From Candidatus Zixiibacteriota bacterium (GTDB taxonomy: Bacteria > Zixibacteria > MSB-5A5 > GN15 > FEB-12), in the NCBI GenBank assembly GCA_024280215.1, contig JAJRQO010000033.1, positions 1-52,763 of the forward strand: a stretch of DNA of 52,763 bases, read 5' to 3'. Below, piece by piece: positions 27,555 through 36,540 of the stretch. A program made the position numbers and the translations under genes. How positions within the stretch are numbered: position 1 is the stretch's first letter; the number at the start of each line of letters is the position of its first letter. The notes beneath the pieces are model-generated. The model was not told where the DNA came from and made no database searches. It worked only from the letters and a program-made list of their open reading frames with translations.

Positions 27555-29759
27555 TTAAGAAATATCTATTTTATTCAAACGCAGGGAGTTTGAAACAACA
27601 AATAAAGAAGAAAAAGACATAGCGGCAGCGGCCACCATTGGGGATAAAGTCAGTCCAAAAATCGGATAAAACAGTCCTGCCGCAATTGGAATTGCTAAAA
27701 TATTATAAATAAATGCCCAAAAGAGGTTTTGCTTAATGACTCGTAATGTTTGTTTGGAAAGTACGAAAAGTTTTTCAACTGAATGTAGTTCAGTTTTAAC
27801 CAAAACAATATCAGATGATTCAATTGCTATATCTGTTCCCGAACCAATAGCAATTCCAACATCTGCTTTTGCGAGAGCGGGGGCATCATTAATACCATCA
27901 CCAATCATGGCAATCGTGTAGCCTGCTTTTTGAAGCGATGTGACTATCATCTGTTTTTGATCAGGTTTTACTTCTGCTTCAAAGCTATCCAAACCAATCG
28001 AGCGTGCCACTCCACCAGCAGTTTTACGACTATCACCAGAAAGCATGGTAATCTCTTTGACAATATTTTTAAGATTACTTATGACCTCTTTTGCTTCAGA
28101 ACGAATTTTATCAGCAAGAGTTATGATACCAATAATATGATTATCCATTGCAGCATAGACGATAGTCCGACCTTTGTCCATTTCCAATTCAGCTGTTTGT
28201 TCAAGAGAAGAAATATCAATTTTATTTTGCACCATCAATCTTTTGTTACCGATTAAAATTTCTCTCTCGTTATAGTTACCCATAATGCCAGCACCAGGCA
28301 GAGATTCGATATTTTTTATTTTCACAAATTCGATATTTTCTCTTTTGGCTTGCTTGACTATTGCCTTGGCAACAGGATGTTCCGATTGTATTTCTGCTGA
28401 TGCGACAATTTTAAGAAGTTCATCTGCAAGTTTTTCAGAAGTCGCTTGTACTAAAGTTACTTCAAGTTGCCCATGCGTAAGAGTTCCTGTTTTATCAAAA
28501 ATAATAGAATCGACTTTCGTTACTTTTTCAAGTACATCTCCGCCTCGAATGATAATCCCTTCTTTGGCAGCTCTGCCAGTACCTGCTAAAATTGCGGTAG
28601 GAGTTGCAAGTCCTAATGAACAGGGACAGGCAATAATAAGCACTGAAATAACCGAACGGATAAACATCGGGTCATTTGGTGCAAATATGTACCACGAAAT
28701 CGCAGTAATAAGTGCAATCCCTAAAACTATCGGGACAAAGACTGCCGAGACTTTATCAGCAAGTTGTTGGACTGGAGCTTTTTTGGATTGTGCATCTGAG
28801 ACTAATCGAATAATAGATGATAGGAATGTTTTTTCTCCCGATGCAGTTACTTTCATTTGAAATGGAATGTTACCATTAAGTGAACCACCATAGACTAAGT
28901 CTTGCTCTTTTTTCTCAACAGGTAATGACTCGCCAGTCAACATCGACTCATCGATAAAGGGAGCATTTTCTAAGATAGTTCCATCGGCAGGGATTCGTTC
29001 ACCAGGGCGGACAAGCAGAGTCATCCCCTCTTTGACAACTGAAGTATCGATTTCAATTTCGACACCATTAATCAGAGCGAGTGCTTTTGTAGGCGTAAGG
29101 TTAAGCAGTGCTTTGATTGCTTCGCCTGCTTTTCCTTTTGACTTCGCTTCTAAATACCGACCAAGCAGAATAAGAGTGATAATCATCGCACCAGATTCAA
29201 AATAGAGCAGATCGGTTCCACCATTTATAATTTTATAGAGAACATACATTGACCAAAAAAATGCAGAGAGAGAACCCATCGCTATCAAGCTATTCATATT
29301 AGCACGAAGATGTTTGGTCTGTTTGAGAGCGTCAAATATTATAGACTGTCCAGAATAAAATATGACTACTCCAGAAAGAACTGCCTGAATAATTGCATTA
29401 TAAAGAGTTCCAAAGAGAACCTGCCCAAAAAGCATCGGAGACATGGCGATAACCATCAATGGAAGTGAAAGTCCTAATGAAATCGTGAATGCTTCTTTTG
29501 CCGACTTTGCTTCTTTTTCGTTGGCGGCTAAAATATCAGGGCGACCGATAGTCGCTTTGTAGCCTAACTCTTCAATTTCTTTGATAATCTTTTCGGATGA
29601 GATTTGATTGTTAAATTCAACTGTTGCAGAGTGAATCGCGAGGTTCACCCGGCACTCATCGACACCCTCAAGTTTGTTGATACCTTTTTCAACGATAGCT
29701 ACACAGCTTGCACAGTGCATACCTTCGATTTTCAGAGTGAGTTCTTTGGAATTTGCCAT
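27555..29759 (-). CDS. copA: Copper-translocating P1B-type ATPase
   Basis: Exports Cu(I) across the inner membrane using ATP. It has a single N-terminal heavy-metal domain with GMHCASC (C16, C19). Eight transmembrane segments include the ion-binding ACPCSLGLATP at about 380. The phosphorylation site is DKTGTLTHG (about 421), with the class-specific SEHPVAKAI, the TGES actuator motif (MLTGESLPVEK) and the hinge GDGINDAPALAKAD at about 621. The usual length is about 730-800. The last two helices (SFSSLFVVSNSLRLN, with M and S residues) fit the P1B-1 copper type. No chaperone or CueR/CsoR gene is adjacent. Confidence 0.93.
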   Translation of the reverse strand: MANSKELTLKIEGMHCASCVAIVEKGINKLEGVDECRVNLAIHSATVEFNNQISSEKIIKEIEELGYKATIGRPDILAANEKEAKSAKEAFTISLGLSLPLMVIAMSPMLFGQVLFGTLYNAIIQAVLSGVVIFYSGQSIIFDALKQTKHLRANMNSLIAMGSLSAFFWSMYVLYKIINGGTDLLYFESGAMIITLILLGRYLEAKSKGKAGEAIKALLNLTPTKALALINGVEIEIDTSVVKEGMTLLVRPGERIPADGTILENAPFIDESMLTGESLPVEKKEQDLVYGGSLNGNIPFQMKVTASGEKTFLSSIIRLVSDAQSKKAPVQQLADKVSAVFVPIVLGIALITAISWYIFAPNDPMFIRSVISVLIIACPCSLGLATPTAILAGTGRAAKEGIIIRGGDVLEKVTKVDSIIFDKTGTLTHGQLEVTLVQATSEKLADELLKIVASAEIQSEHPVAKAIVKQAKRENIEFVKIKNIESLPGAGIMGNYNEREILIGNKRLMVQNKIDISSLEQTAELEMDKGRTIVYAAMDNHIIGIITLADKIRSEAKEVISNLKNIVKEITMLSGDSRKTAGGVARSIGLDSFEAEVKPDQKQMIVTSLQKAGYTIAMIGDGINDAPALAKADVGIAIGSGTDIAIESSDIVLVKTELHSVEKLFVLSKQTLRVIKQNLFWAFIYNILAIPIAAGLFYPIFGLTLSPMVAAAAMSFSSLFVVSNSLRLNKIDIS

Positions 29760-29797
29760 GAGATATAATAGTGATTATTTTAGTCTGGTAAAAGGAA

Positions 29798-30430
29798 TTA
29801 TTTCAAGCCAAACATAATTAACAGATGTGGGCAATTACGAACGAGTTCTTTTTTAATTTTTGTACGAGCTCGATGCAGATACCACCTAACTGTTGCTTCA
29901 GGCATATCCATGATATCAGCTACCTCAGAGATTTTTGAACCTTTTACATCACGAAGCATAAAAGCTGATTTTTGTTTTTCGTTTAGATTATCTGCTGCGG
30001 TAGTGATATATTTTTGAATCCGTTCACGATTATATTCTTGGTCGGGTGCATTTTGCTCTTTGGTCGATGCAGAATAGGCATGCTCCAGAGGTTCGTGACG
30101 ATGACGTTTATTTTTCCGCATAAAATCAATCGAGGCATTAACAGAGATTCGGTACAGCCAAGTATAGAATTTTTTGGATTCATCGTATTTATGAATATTT
30201 TTTGCCATCTTAACAAAAACATCTTGTGCGATATCAGCCGCTTCATCAAAATCTGATACAAGTTTATAGGCAATAGCAGCTACTTGCGAACGATAACGTT
30301 TGACAATTTCAGAGAAAGCAGCTTGGTCGCCAGCTTTGAATTTGACTATAAGCTCTTTGACCGCTTTTTCATCATCTTCAAAGGAAAGAGCATTTGTATT
30401 TTCTGTAGTAACAGTTTTTTCTTTTTGCAT
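29798..30430 (-). CDS. ECF-type RNA polymerase sigma factor
   Basis: Sigma region 2 lies at about 40-105 (FSEIVKRYRSQVAAIAYKLV, AADIAQDVFVKMAKNI, FYTWLYRISVNASIDFMRK). Region 4 lies at about 140-195 (LNEKQKSAFMLRDVKGSKIS, then EVADIMDMPEATVRWYLHRARTKIKK in two parts). It is RpoE/SigW-like, 210 residues from ATG 30430; the frame extends six codons to a TTG at 30448, less likely. The family is usually controlled by an anti-sigma factor, but neither neighbour is one. The C-terminus (NCPHLLIMFGLK) has a lone Cys-Pro-His. It is followed 38 bases later by copA on the same strand. Confidence 0.88.
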   Translation of the reverse strand: MQKEKTVTTENTNALSFEDDEKAVKELIVKFKAGDQAAFSEIVKRYRSQVAAIAYKLVSDFDEAADIAQDVFVKMAKNIHKYDESKKFYTWLYRISVNASIDFMRKNKRHRHEPLEHAYSASTKEQNAPDQEYNRERIQKYITTAADNLNEKQKSAFMLRDVKGSKISEVADIMDMPEATVRWYLHRARTKIKKELVRNCPHLLIMFGLK

Positions 30431-30605
30431 ATCTAATAAAACACCCAATTGAGAATAAAGTTTCCATTTCCACTAAAATAGTTTACTTTTTAGTAATCTT
30501 TTAAAGAATATACACAATTAATCTGAAAAGTAAAAGAATTTATCATTATTTTGTCGACTTGTTCAATCTATGTTCGAAGATGTATCTTGTTGGTATTAAA
30601 TGACA

Positions 30606-30634
30606 TAAAAAAACCGCCCTGAATAAGAGCGGTT
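30606..30634 (-). terminator. Terminator of the M23 peptidase gene
   Basis: Read on the minus strand, AACCGC tcttattcagg GCGGTT is followed by TTTTT. It lies 20 bases after the stop at 30655. Confidence 0.8.
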
Positions 30635-30654
30635 AAATAGAAATTTTTCTGACT

Positions 30655-31557
30655 TTATTTTTGATTTAAAATATATTTTCGAGGGTCGAGGAATTTACCA
30701 TTTCTAATAACTTCGTAATGAAGATGCGGTCCAGTTGAATAACCAGTTGATCCCATGTAGCCAATAATATCGCCACGTTTAACTTTTTGACCTCTTTTAA
30801 CATTTCTTGAAGAAAGATGACCATAGCGAGATTGGAATCCATAGCCGTGATCGATAGTTACATATTTCCCCATACCTGCTTGCGAAGATGATACTTTAAT
30901 TTTTCCATCAGCAGTTGCGATGACTGGAGTACCAGTATGATTGGCAATGTCGATACCACGATGCATCTGTTTATAACCTGTGAAGGGATCATGTTTCATT
31001 CCGAAGCCACGAGAGTTCCACCCTTTGGTCGGCCAGATTGATGGGGTATGTTCTAACCGAGCTTTGACATTGTTAAGTTCTTTTTCAACGTCTCCATAAT
31101 TATCAAGTTCAAAATTAGAGAGTCTAAGAAGTTTATCAATTTCAAGTTCGGTCGCTAATGCAAATTGTTCGGTGTTTGATAGGTGTTCAACCGACGTCGA
31201 GGTAGGACCACCGATACCAAGTTGTCTGGCTTCGGCGTCAATTTCTGGAAGGTCAAAGAGGGTTCTTATCTTGACTTCTTTTTCAACTAAGACTGCGAAA
31301 CGGTCTTCAACTTCAGAAAGGTTCCATCGGAGTTGTTCGTATTTTTCTTTGAGATCTGAATTTTCAGCACGGAGTTTTGCAATCTCGGATTGGTCGACTC
31401 TTTGTGTAAAGTATTCAGCTGATAAATAAAAATTTCCAGCGACTAAAAAGACCGCACAAAAGACAGTCGCATAAATTGCAGCAACTGGTATTTTAAATTG
31501 TTTGAGCACCCCATCAGAATTCGGGATGAGCATGAATGTTAGTTTCTTTTTAAACAC
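30655..31557 (-). CDS. Membrane-anchored M23 (LytM) peptidase
   Basis: An N-terminal membrane anchor at about 27-45 (IYATVFCAVFLVAGNFYLSA) is followed by a coiled coil at about 55-95. The C-terminal M23 domain at about 195-295 has the zinc motifs HRGIDIANHTGTPV (H-x3-D) and GPHLHYEVIRNGKFLDP (H-x-H). Motifs are intact, so it is likely an active D,D-endopeptidase on peptidoglycan crosslinks, rather than an EnvC-like activator. There are no nearby divisome genes. Length 300 is normal for FCB members. Confidence 0.92.
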   Translation of the reverse strand: MFKKKLTFMLIPNSDGVLKQFKIPVAAIYATVFCAVFLVAGNFYLSAEYFTQRVDQSEIAKLRAENSDLKEKYEQLRWNLSEVEDRFAVLVEKEVKIRTLFDLPEIDAEARQLGIGGPTSTSVEHLSNTEQFALATELEIDKLLRLSNFELDNYGDVEKELNNVKARLEHTPSIWPTKGWNSRGFGMKHDPFTGYKQMHRGIDIANHTGTPVIATADGKIKVSSSQAGMGKYVTIDHGYGFQSRYGHLSSRNVKRGQKVKRGDIIGYMGSTGYSTGPHLHYEVIRNGKFLDPRKYILNQK

Positions 31558-31689
31558 AATATAAGTTTCTCTTTTAAAGTACTGGTTAGTATCAAACTAT
31601 CATGTTTAAAACTCCAGTTATTCACATTTATCTACAGACGGCTGAATCTAAAGGCAATAACTGTTTAAGTCAAGTTTTTAATATTTATT

Positions 31690-31839
31690 TTACTTCACTA
31701 AAACATATTCACGTTTTAGAATCTTATTGACCGTTTTCGCTAATTTATCAGATTCCAAGTTTTGAAGACTGTACAAATGCCAATAAGTCTTTTTTCCACG
31801 AGGAATGTACTGATCATTTTTCTTAGGTGCTGTAGCCAT
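31690..31839 (-). CDS. Small hypothetical protein, 49 aa
   Basis: The frame is open from 31899, but ATG 31839 has GGAGAG nine bases upstream and starts a plausible small basic protein (MATAPKKNDQYIPRGKKTYW). The rest ends KLAKTVNKILKREYVLVK. No known family. Highly charged, with no membrane segment. A DnaA-box-like TTATTCACA is at 31618-31626 downstream, of doubtful meaning. It may be part of an accessory gene set with the upstream gene-free stretch. Confidence 0.45.
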   Translation of the reverse strand: MATAPKKNDQYIPRGKKTYWHLYSLQNLESDKLAKTVNKILKREYVLVK

Positions 31840-31899
31840 AATGTCTCTCCGAAATCTTTTACATCGTTTCCGAAAAAGTATGGGGGGAACACCATACAT

Positions 31900-32448
31900 T
31901 ATATATCGGACACAATATGATTTTAATTTAGCATTTCACACAATATCATACTTGCACAATTCATGCCAATTTCAGAATCTGAAAAATAAACATTTTAAGC
32001 CAGCTATTGGATTAAACTACAACAAGATAACATTTTTTTACAAAACTCTTATTCTTCGCAAATTCAGGACAATTGTTCAAATTATTGCTTATTTCCTATA
32101 TATAATGTGTCATTATCAAGGTTGGCACGGAAATTTCCTCATTTTATATAATAGAAGCGAGTTTTAGATATCTCCGCCAAACTGTCTAAATTTTTGTCAG
32201 AAGTTACCAACAATTGCACAAAACAACAGGGACTATGACGTATTTTGTTGTTCTTTTTCGTGTCGATTGTAATTTTCTCATCTGAATGATTGACTGGAGG
32301 AACGATTGATTTTACATTATCTTAAAGATATTTATTTTAAATTTTGTTGGGAACTGGCCTGCTATTCCGCATAGACAGGGCAATACCCTGTCGTTACAAT
32401 ATTAGGTTGGGGCATGCTTCAACTCTACAACTATAAAGGAAATTTACA
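31900..32448. other. Gene-free region before the SDR gene
   Basis: About 550 bp with no convincing coding frame on either strand. It is very AT-rich. It contains GACAGGGCAATACCCTGTC at 32374-32392, a palindrome shared with 22716 and 9454. The SDR ribosome-binding site (AAAGGAAATT) lies at its end. Confidence 0.55.
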
Positions 32449-33207
32449 ATGGCTTCATTAAAAGATAAAATCGTTCTCATCACAGGTGCTTCATCTGGAA
32501 TCGGCAAAGCTGCCGCATATCAATTTGCCAAAGAAGGTGCCAAACTGATACTCTGTGCCAGACGGAAAGATCGGCTGGAACAGATTGCCTCAGAACTTGA
32601 AACAGAAACATACCTGCTTGAACTTGACTTACAGAAACGTGCCAACGTCGAAAAAGCGATAGCCTCTCTCCCCCAACAATGGCAGGCGATTGAGGTCTTG
32701 GTCAACAATGCTGGTTTAGGACGAGGAGTGGATAAACTGCACGAAGGGAATATCGACGGTTGGGAAGAGATGATTGATACTAATATCAAGGGTCTGCTCT
32801 ACATGAGTCGGACAATTATCCCTGGGATGATTAAACGCAAGTCGGGACATATTATAAATATAGGTTCAATCGCAGGACACGAAGTCTACCCTGGCGGCAA
32901 TGTCTATTGTGCGACTAAGCATGCTGTTGATGCGTTGACCAAAGGGATGCGTCTTGATTTGGTCGATACCCCGCTTCGGGTTTCAACTGTTGACCCTGGA
33001 CTTGTCGAGACAGAGTTTTCCGATGTTCGTTTTTATGGCGACAAAGAGAGAGCCAAAATCACTTATCAGGGCTACAAAGCGTTGGAACCTGTCGATGTAG
33101 CCGATTCGGTCGTTTGGATTGCCTCCCGCCCATCTCATGTGCAGATTTCCGAGATAATTATATTGCCGACCGCCCAAGCCTCGGTGACCTCACTTCATAA
33201 AGAGTAG
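32449..33207 (+). CDS. SDR family NAD(P)-dependent oxidoreductase
   Basis: A Rossmann short-chain dehydrogenase of classical length (252). The cofactor motif is TGASSGIGKAAAYQF (residues 13-27), with NNAG at about 86. The catalytic Ser-Tyr-Lys are SIAGHEVYPGGNVYCATKHA (read S143-like, Tyr157-like, Lys161-like). The RR/K after beta-2 (CARRKDRLEQ) favours NADP(H). It is closest in pattern to the YdfG/serine or 3-hydroxy-acid dehydrogenase group, but the substrate cannot be set from sequence. Its codon use and GC look higher than the restriction-modification pair that follows. Confidence 0.9.
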   Translation: MASLKDKIVLITGASSGIGKAAAYQFAKEGAKLILCARRKDRLEQIASELETETYLLELDLQKRANVEKAIASLPQQWQAIEVLVNNAGLGRGVDKLHEGNIDGWEEMIDTNIKGLLYMSRTIIPGMIKRKSGHIINIGSIAGHEVYPGGNVYCATKHAVDALTKGMRLDLVDTPLRVSTVDPGLVETEFSDVRFYGDKERAKITYQGYKALEPVDVADSVVWIASRPSHVQISEIIILPTAQASVTSLHKE

Positions 33208-33283
33208 ATATGATTTGTGATTTGAATTTCTTTGAGATATATTAAATTATACTAATTGAACCTGATAATGAAACCGTGATAAT

Positions 33284-34222
33284 ATGCCATCTATTCCAAA
33301 TAAAAAAAATTATAAGATTCAAAAAAACTACTCACAAAAAGCCAATGTAGTAGTACATCCAGGTGATTGTTTAACCTTATTAGAACAAATTCCTGATAAT
33401 TCAATTCAACTGATTGTAACTTCTCCTCCTTACAATATAGGTAAAGAATATGAGAAAAGGCTTAACTTAAATACTTATATAGAACAACAAAAAGTTATAA
33501 TTAACGAGTGTTATAGGGTTTTAAATGATACAGGAAGTATCTGCTGGCAAGTAGGAAACTACGTTGATAAAGGTTCAATTATACCTCTTGATACTATATT
33601 GTATCCTATCTTTGCTGATTTAAATCTTAAAATGAGAAATCGAATCATTTGGCATTTTGAACACGGTCTACATTGTAGAAAACGTTTTTCAGGTAGGTAC
33701 GAAACTATAATGTGGTTTACTAAAACAAATGAGTACGTTTTTAATTTAGACCCTGTAAGAGTACCTCAAAAATATCCAGGGAAAAAACATTTTAAAGGTC
33801 CAAAAGCTGGAGAATACTCAGGTAACCCTTTAGGTAAAAACCCTAGTGATATTTGGATTATTCCAAATGTTAAAAGTAATCATATCGAAAAGACAGAACA
33901 CCCGTGCCAGTTTCCAGTAGCACTTATTGAAAGATTAGTATTATCAATGAGTAATAAGAATGATCGTATATTAGACCCATTTCTAGGAACAGGTACTTCA
34001 ATTATTGCCGCACTAAAACATGACCGAATTGGTTTAGGTGCTGAGATATATCCAAAATATACAGAATTAGCCATTGAAAGAATCAAATCGGAATTATTAG
34101 GAAATTTAAAGACTAGACCAATGAACAAACCCGTTTTTGACCCAAAGTCAAATAATAATAAATCGGCTATTTCACCCTGGAAACCTATAGAAAATAATCA
34201 AATTTTAAATCAAGAAAACTAA
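33284..34222 (+). CDS. DNA methyltransferase (m4C-type) of a BstYI-like system
   Basis: This beta-group amino-methyltransferase has the catalytic motif IV TSPPYNIG (about residues 48-55) before the AdoMet motif I DPFLGTGTSIIAAL (about 232-245). The SPPY form favours N4-methylcytosine, although N6-methyladenine cannot be ruled out. The target recognition region lies between (about 110-200). With the BstYI-like endonuclease five bases downstream, it should protect RGATCY sites. Lower GC and a different codon mix from the flanking SDR gene suggest acquisition by transfer. Confidence 0.88.
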   Translation: MPSIPNKKNYKIQKNYSQKANVVVHPGDCLTLLEQIPDNSIQLIVTSPPYNIGKEYEKRLNLNTYIEQQKVIINECYRVLNDTGSICWQVGNYVDKGSIIPLDTILYPIFADLNLKMRNRIIWHFEHGLHCRKRFSGRYETIMWFTKTNEYVFNLDPVRVPQKYPGKKHFKGPKAGEYSGNPLGKNPSDIWIIPNVKSNHIEKTEHPCQFPVALIERLVLSMSNKNDRILDPFLGTGTSIIAALKHDRIGLGAEIYPKYTELAIERIKSELLGNLKTRPMNKPVFDPKSNNNKSAISPWKPIENNQILNQEN

Positions 34223-34227
34223 TAATT

Positions 34228-34839
34228 ATGAAAATTGTAGAAACTTATTCACACCTTAATGGATTAGAATACTTACTCGTTCATAAAAAGAAATTATGGT
34301 TTGAAGTTTTAGAAGTAATAAAAAACATTGATGCTGAAATTTGCAAAACTAAAATATCTAAAGAAAAAACAAAAAAAGGAAAAATTCTTTATAGTCCTAT
34401 TGATTTAAATAAATCCTATAAAAAACTCCTTGATGATAAAAAATGGAGTGAAAGCAGAGTAAGCTATTGGGTTACTAACGATGCTCAACTGATTCGAAAG
34501 ACTCTAACTTTATCTCCAGATTTACAAAAACAAGAAATTGAGAGAAAAGGGTTAGAACCAATTTTCAGTTATAATCAAACAGATTTTGTAAAAGATAGAG
34601 TTGCAATTGAAATTCAGTTCGGGAAGTATTCCTTTGTGGCTTATGATCTTTTCGTTAAACATCTCGCATTTTATGTAGGCGATCAAATTGATGTAGGTAT
34701 CGAAATATTGCCAATGAAATCTCTACAATCTCAGATGAGTGCAGGTGTTGCTTATTATGAAGGAGAACTTTATAATATTGTTAGACAAGGGCGAGGAGTT
34801 CCTTCAGTCCCTCTTGTTATAGTTGGTATTGCACCTTAG
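34228..34839 (+). CDS. BstYI-like type II restriction endonuclease (RGATCY)
   Basis: This 203-residue endonuclease matches the BglII/BstYI family. The alignment with BstYI, recalled from memory, is strong: YSHLNGLEY near the start, YSPIDLN, YNQTDFVKDRVAIEIQFGKY and YYEGELYNIVRQGRGVPSVP. The PD-(D/E)XK residues D119, E128 and Q130 fall at the BstYI positions. BstYI cuts R^GATCY. The gene starts five bases after the methyltransferase stop. The specificity is inferred from the family. The first three bases of the adjacent genes show no attachment sites. Confidence 0.88.
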   Translation: MKIVETYSHLNGLEYLLVHKKKLWFEVLEVIKNIDAEICKTKISKEKTKKGKILYSPIDLNKSYKKLLDDKKWSESRVSYWVTNDAQLIRKTLTLSPDLQKQEIERKGLEPIFSYNQTDFVKDRVAIEIQFGKYSFVAYDLFVKHLAFYVGDQIDVGIEILPMKSLQSQMSAGVAYYEGELYNIVRQGRGVPSVPLVIVGIAP

Positions 34840-34872
34840 TCTTATCATTTCTCTTCACATAAGGAGTAGAAT

Positions 34873-35400
34873 ATGAACCTCGACAACTATCTAAAAAATA
34901 TTATCGACGAGTTCCAGAAGATGAAATCGCTGGCTGAAAAAGCAATGTCGCAGGTGACGGATGAGCAGTTTTTTCAGCTTGTAGATTCTGAAGCAAATTC
35001 AATTGCCGTCATTGTTAAACATATTGCTGGTAATCAACATTCCCGTTGGTCTGATTTTCTTACATCTGATGGTGAAAAAAATTCCCGTCATCGTGACAAT
35101 GAGTTTTTAATTCTCAAAACCGATACCAGAGAGTCGTTGATGCTCTACTGGGATGCTGGCTGGAAAGTTCTTTTCGACACATTAGAGAGTTTAAGCGTCA
35201 ATGATTTAGACAGGACAATTAAAATCCGAGATGAAGAGCATTTTGTCTTTGAGGTTATCAATCGACAGATGACACATTATAGTTCGCATATTGGTGAGGT
35301 AGTTTTTTTGGCAAAACATCTTTGTGGTAAAGAATGGCAGACGCTTTCGATTGCCAAAGGTGAGTCGCAGAAATTTAACAAAAAGATGTTCGGAAAATAG
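34873..35400 (+). CDS. DinB-superfamily protein (DUF1572)
   Basis: A four-helix bundle of 175 residues with likely metal ligands in KHIAGNQHSRWSDFL (His near 49) and the paired His of MTHYSSHIGEVVFLAKHL. DUF1572 proteins often have a thiol- or S-transferase-like role, but the substrate here is unknown. AAGGAG precedes the ATG. It is followed by the AsmA-like gene after 11 bases, a likely two-gene operon independent of the restriction-modification pair. Confidence 0.8.
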   Translation: MNLDNYLKNIIDEFQKMKSLAEKAMSQVTDEQFFQLVDSEANSIAVIVKHIAGNQHSRWSDFLTSDGEKNSRHRDNEFLILKTDTRESLMLYWDAGWKVLFDTLESLSVNDLDRTIKIRDEEHFVFEVINRQMTHYSSHIGEVVFLAKHLCGKEWQTLSIAKGESQKFNKKMFGK

Positions 35401-35411
35401 GGATATATAAT

Positions 35412-36146
35412 ATGAAATTTTTAATGGTGTTATTTGCGGGAATCATAATCGGAATCGGTGGGCTTTACTTCTACCGTAACATCTTAGTCGAGTCGGCTGT
35501 CGAAGAAGGTAGCTCCTACGCCTTGGGCGTTGAGACCGACCTTGGTTCGGCGGGATTGGAACTATCGGGCGGTTCTTTGGAGCTTGACAATTTTGAAGTT
35601 TCAAACCCTGAGGGGTTCACGGCCGATAATTTTTTAGTTATCAATAATATGATATTAGATGTTAATGAAGGTTCTCTCTTGGACGATGAGGTCATCATTG
35701 ATTCATTTGTTATCGATGGTCTCGAGTTAAATTTTGAGCAGATAGATGCTAAGGGGAACTATCAACAGATTCTAAACAATATTAAAAAATTGAATATGTC
35801 ATCATCGGAATCATCGGAGCAAAAATTTCAAATCAAGAAAGTATCTATCAGAAATATTTCAGTGAATGCCTTGTATGACATTCTTGGTAACTCTGGTGAG
35901 AAAAAATTCGAAGTCAAAGATATTACGCTCAAAAATATTGGTGGTGACAATGGTGCCACGATTGGTGAAATAACAGCAAAGATTGTCAACGCCGTTACAT
36001 CCAAGGCAATCGCTGCCAATAATAATTTTCCTACCGAAGAGTATCTCAAAGAACTTGGCGACAAAGCAGGTGAAGTGTTAAAAGATGTCACCGATGATGC
36101 AGCGGAAAAATTAGAAGAACTTGGTAAGTCGATATTCGGGAAGTAG
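35412..36146 (+). CDS. AsmA-like membrane-anchored protein
   Basis: A single N-terminal membrane helix (residues about 3-22, LMVLFAGIIIGIGGLYFYRN) precedes a periplasmic beta-rich part. GSLELDNFEVSNPEGFTADN, LVINNMILDVNEGSLLDDEV and IDSFVIDGLELNFEQ are typical of AsmA/DUF748-like repeats that form lipid-transport beta-grooves. The C-terminal 60 residues are a charged helix (KLEELGKSIFGK). At 244 residues it is much smaller than AsmA, resembling short DUF748 relatives. Periplasmic side of the inner membrane is likely. Confidence 0.65.
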   Translation: MKFLMVLFAGIIIGIGGLYFYRNILVESAVEEGSSYALGVETDLGSAGLELSGGSLELDNFEVSNPEGFTADNFLVINNMILDVNEGSLLDDEVIIDSFVIDGLELNFEQIDAKGNYQQILNNIKKLNMSSSESSEQKFQIKKVSIRNISVNALYDILGNSGEKKFEVKDITLKNIGGDNGATIGEITAKIVNAVTSKAIAANNNFPTEEYLKELGDKAGEVLKDVTDDAAEKLEELGKSIFGK

Positions 36147-36187
36147 ATTGTAGTTTTAGATAGAATAGAAACCCAGCCCAATGGGCT

Positions 36188-36317
36188 TGTTGAAAAAGTC
36201 CAAACAGTCTTTCAAGACCCTTCGACTCCCCTCAGGGTGACTTGAAAGACAATAACTTATAATTTGTCATACTGAGCGGAGTCGAAGTATGTTCCAATAT
36301 AAGAGGTTTTTCAACAG
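36188..36317 (+). repeat. MITE-like element, copy 2
   Basis: 130 bp flanked by TTGTTGAAAAA (36188-36198) and TTTTTCAACAG (36307-36317). The interior has two palindromic blocks, CTTTCAAGACCCTTCGACT with its complement to 36250, and TCATACTGAGCGGAGTCGAA. It aligns over its whole length, inverted, with 8007-8142. No open frame. Confidence 0.75.
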
Positions 36318-36361
36318 TCCCCAATGTGTAGGCACACCATATAAGATTTAAAGTTATGTCG

Positions 36362-36440
36362 GTTCCTGATTCTCTGAAAGAGAATTGAGAACTGACAACA
36401 ATACGTTAGTTCTCAATTTTGATAAATCAGAATCAGGAAC
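36362..36440. repeat. Nested 79-bp palindrome
   Basis: The outer arms GTTCCTGATTCT and AGAATCAGGAAC are perfect. Inner arms AATTGAGAACTGAC and GTTAGTTCTCAATT pair with one mismatch around a short AACAATAC loop, so nearly the whole element folds back. It sits between convergent genes. A structured RNA or a small mobile repeat are both possible. Confidence 0.7.
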
Positions 36441-36486
36441 TAACGAAACATAGGGCTAACCGATAAGATATAGAGATTTTACTCAT

Positions 36487-36519
36487 AAAAAAAAGAGAGC
36501 CTTGAAGGCTCTCTTTTTT
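36487..36519. terminator. Bidirectional terminator
   Basis: AAAAAAGAGAGCC ttgaa GGCTCTCTTTTTT, between the plus-strand AsmA-like gene and the end of the minus-strand KamA-family gene at 36541. Confidence 0.9.
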
Positions 36520-36540
36520 ATTACATATATCTTATAGAAC

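Noticed and set aside
31618-31626. DnaA box (TTATTCACA)
   Set aside because: A single match in AT-rich DNA, with no cluster, dnaA or dnaN nearby; not evidence of an origin.
31841-32167. 108-codon plus-strand frame upstream of the SDR gene
   Set aside because: It overlaps the start region of the small minus-strand gene with composition typical of AT-rich chance frames, and no ribosome-binding site or domain is seen.
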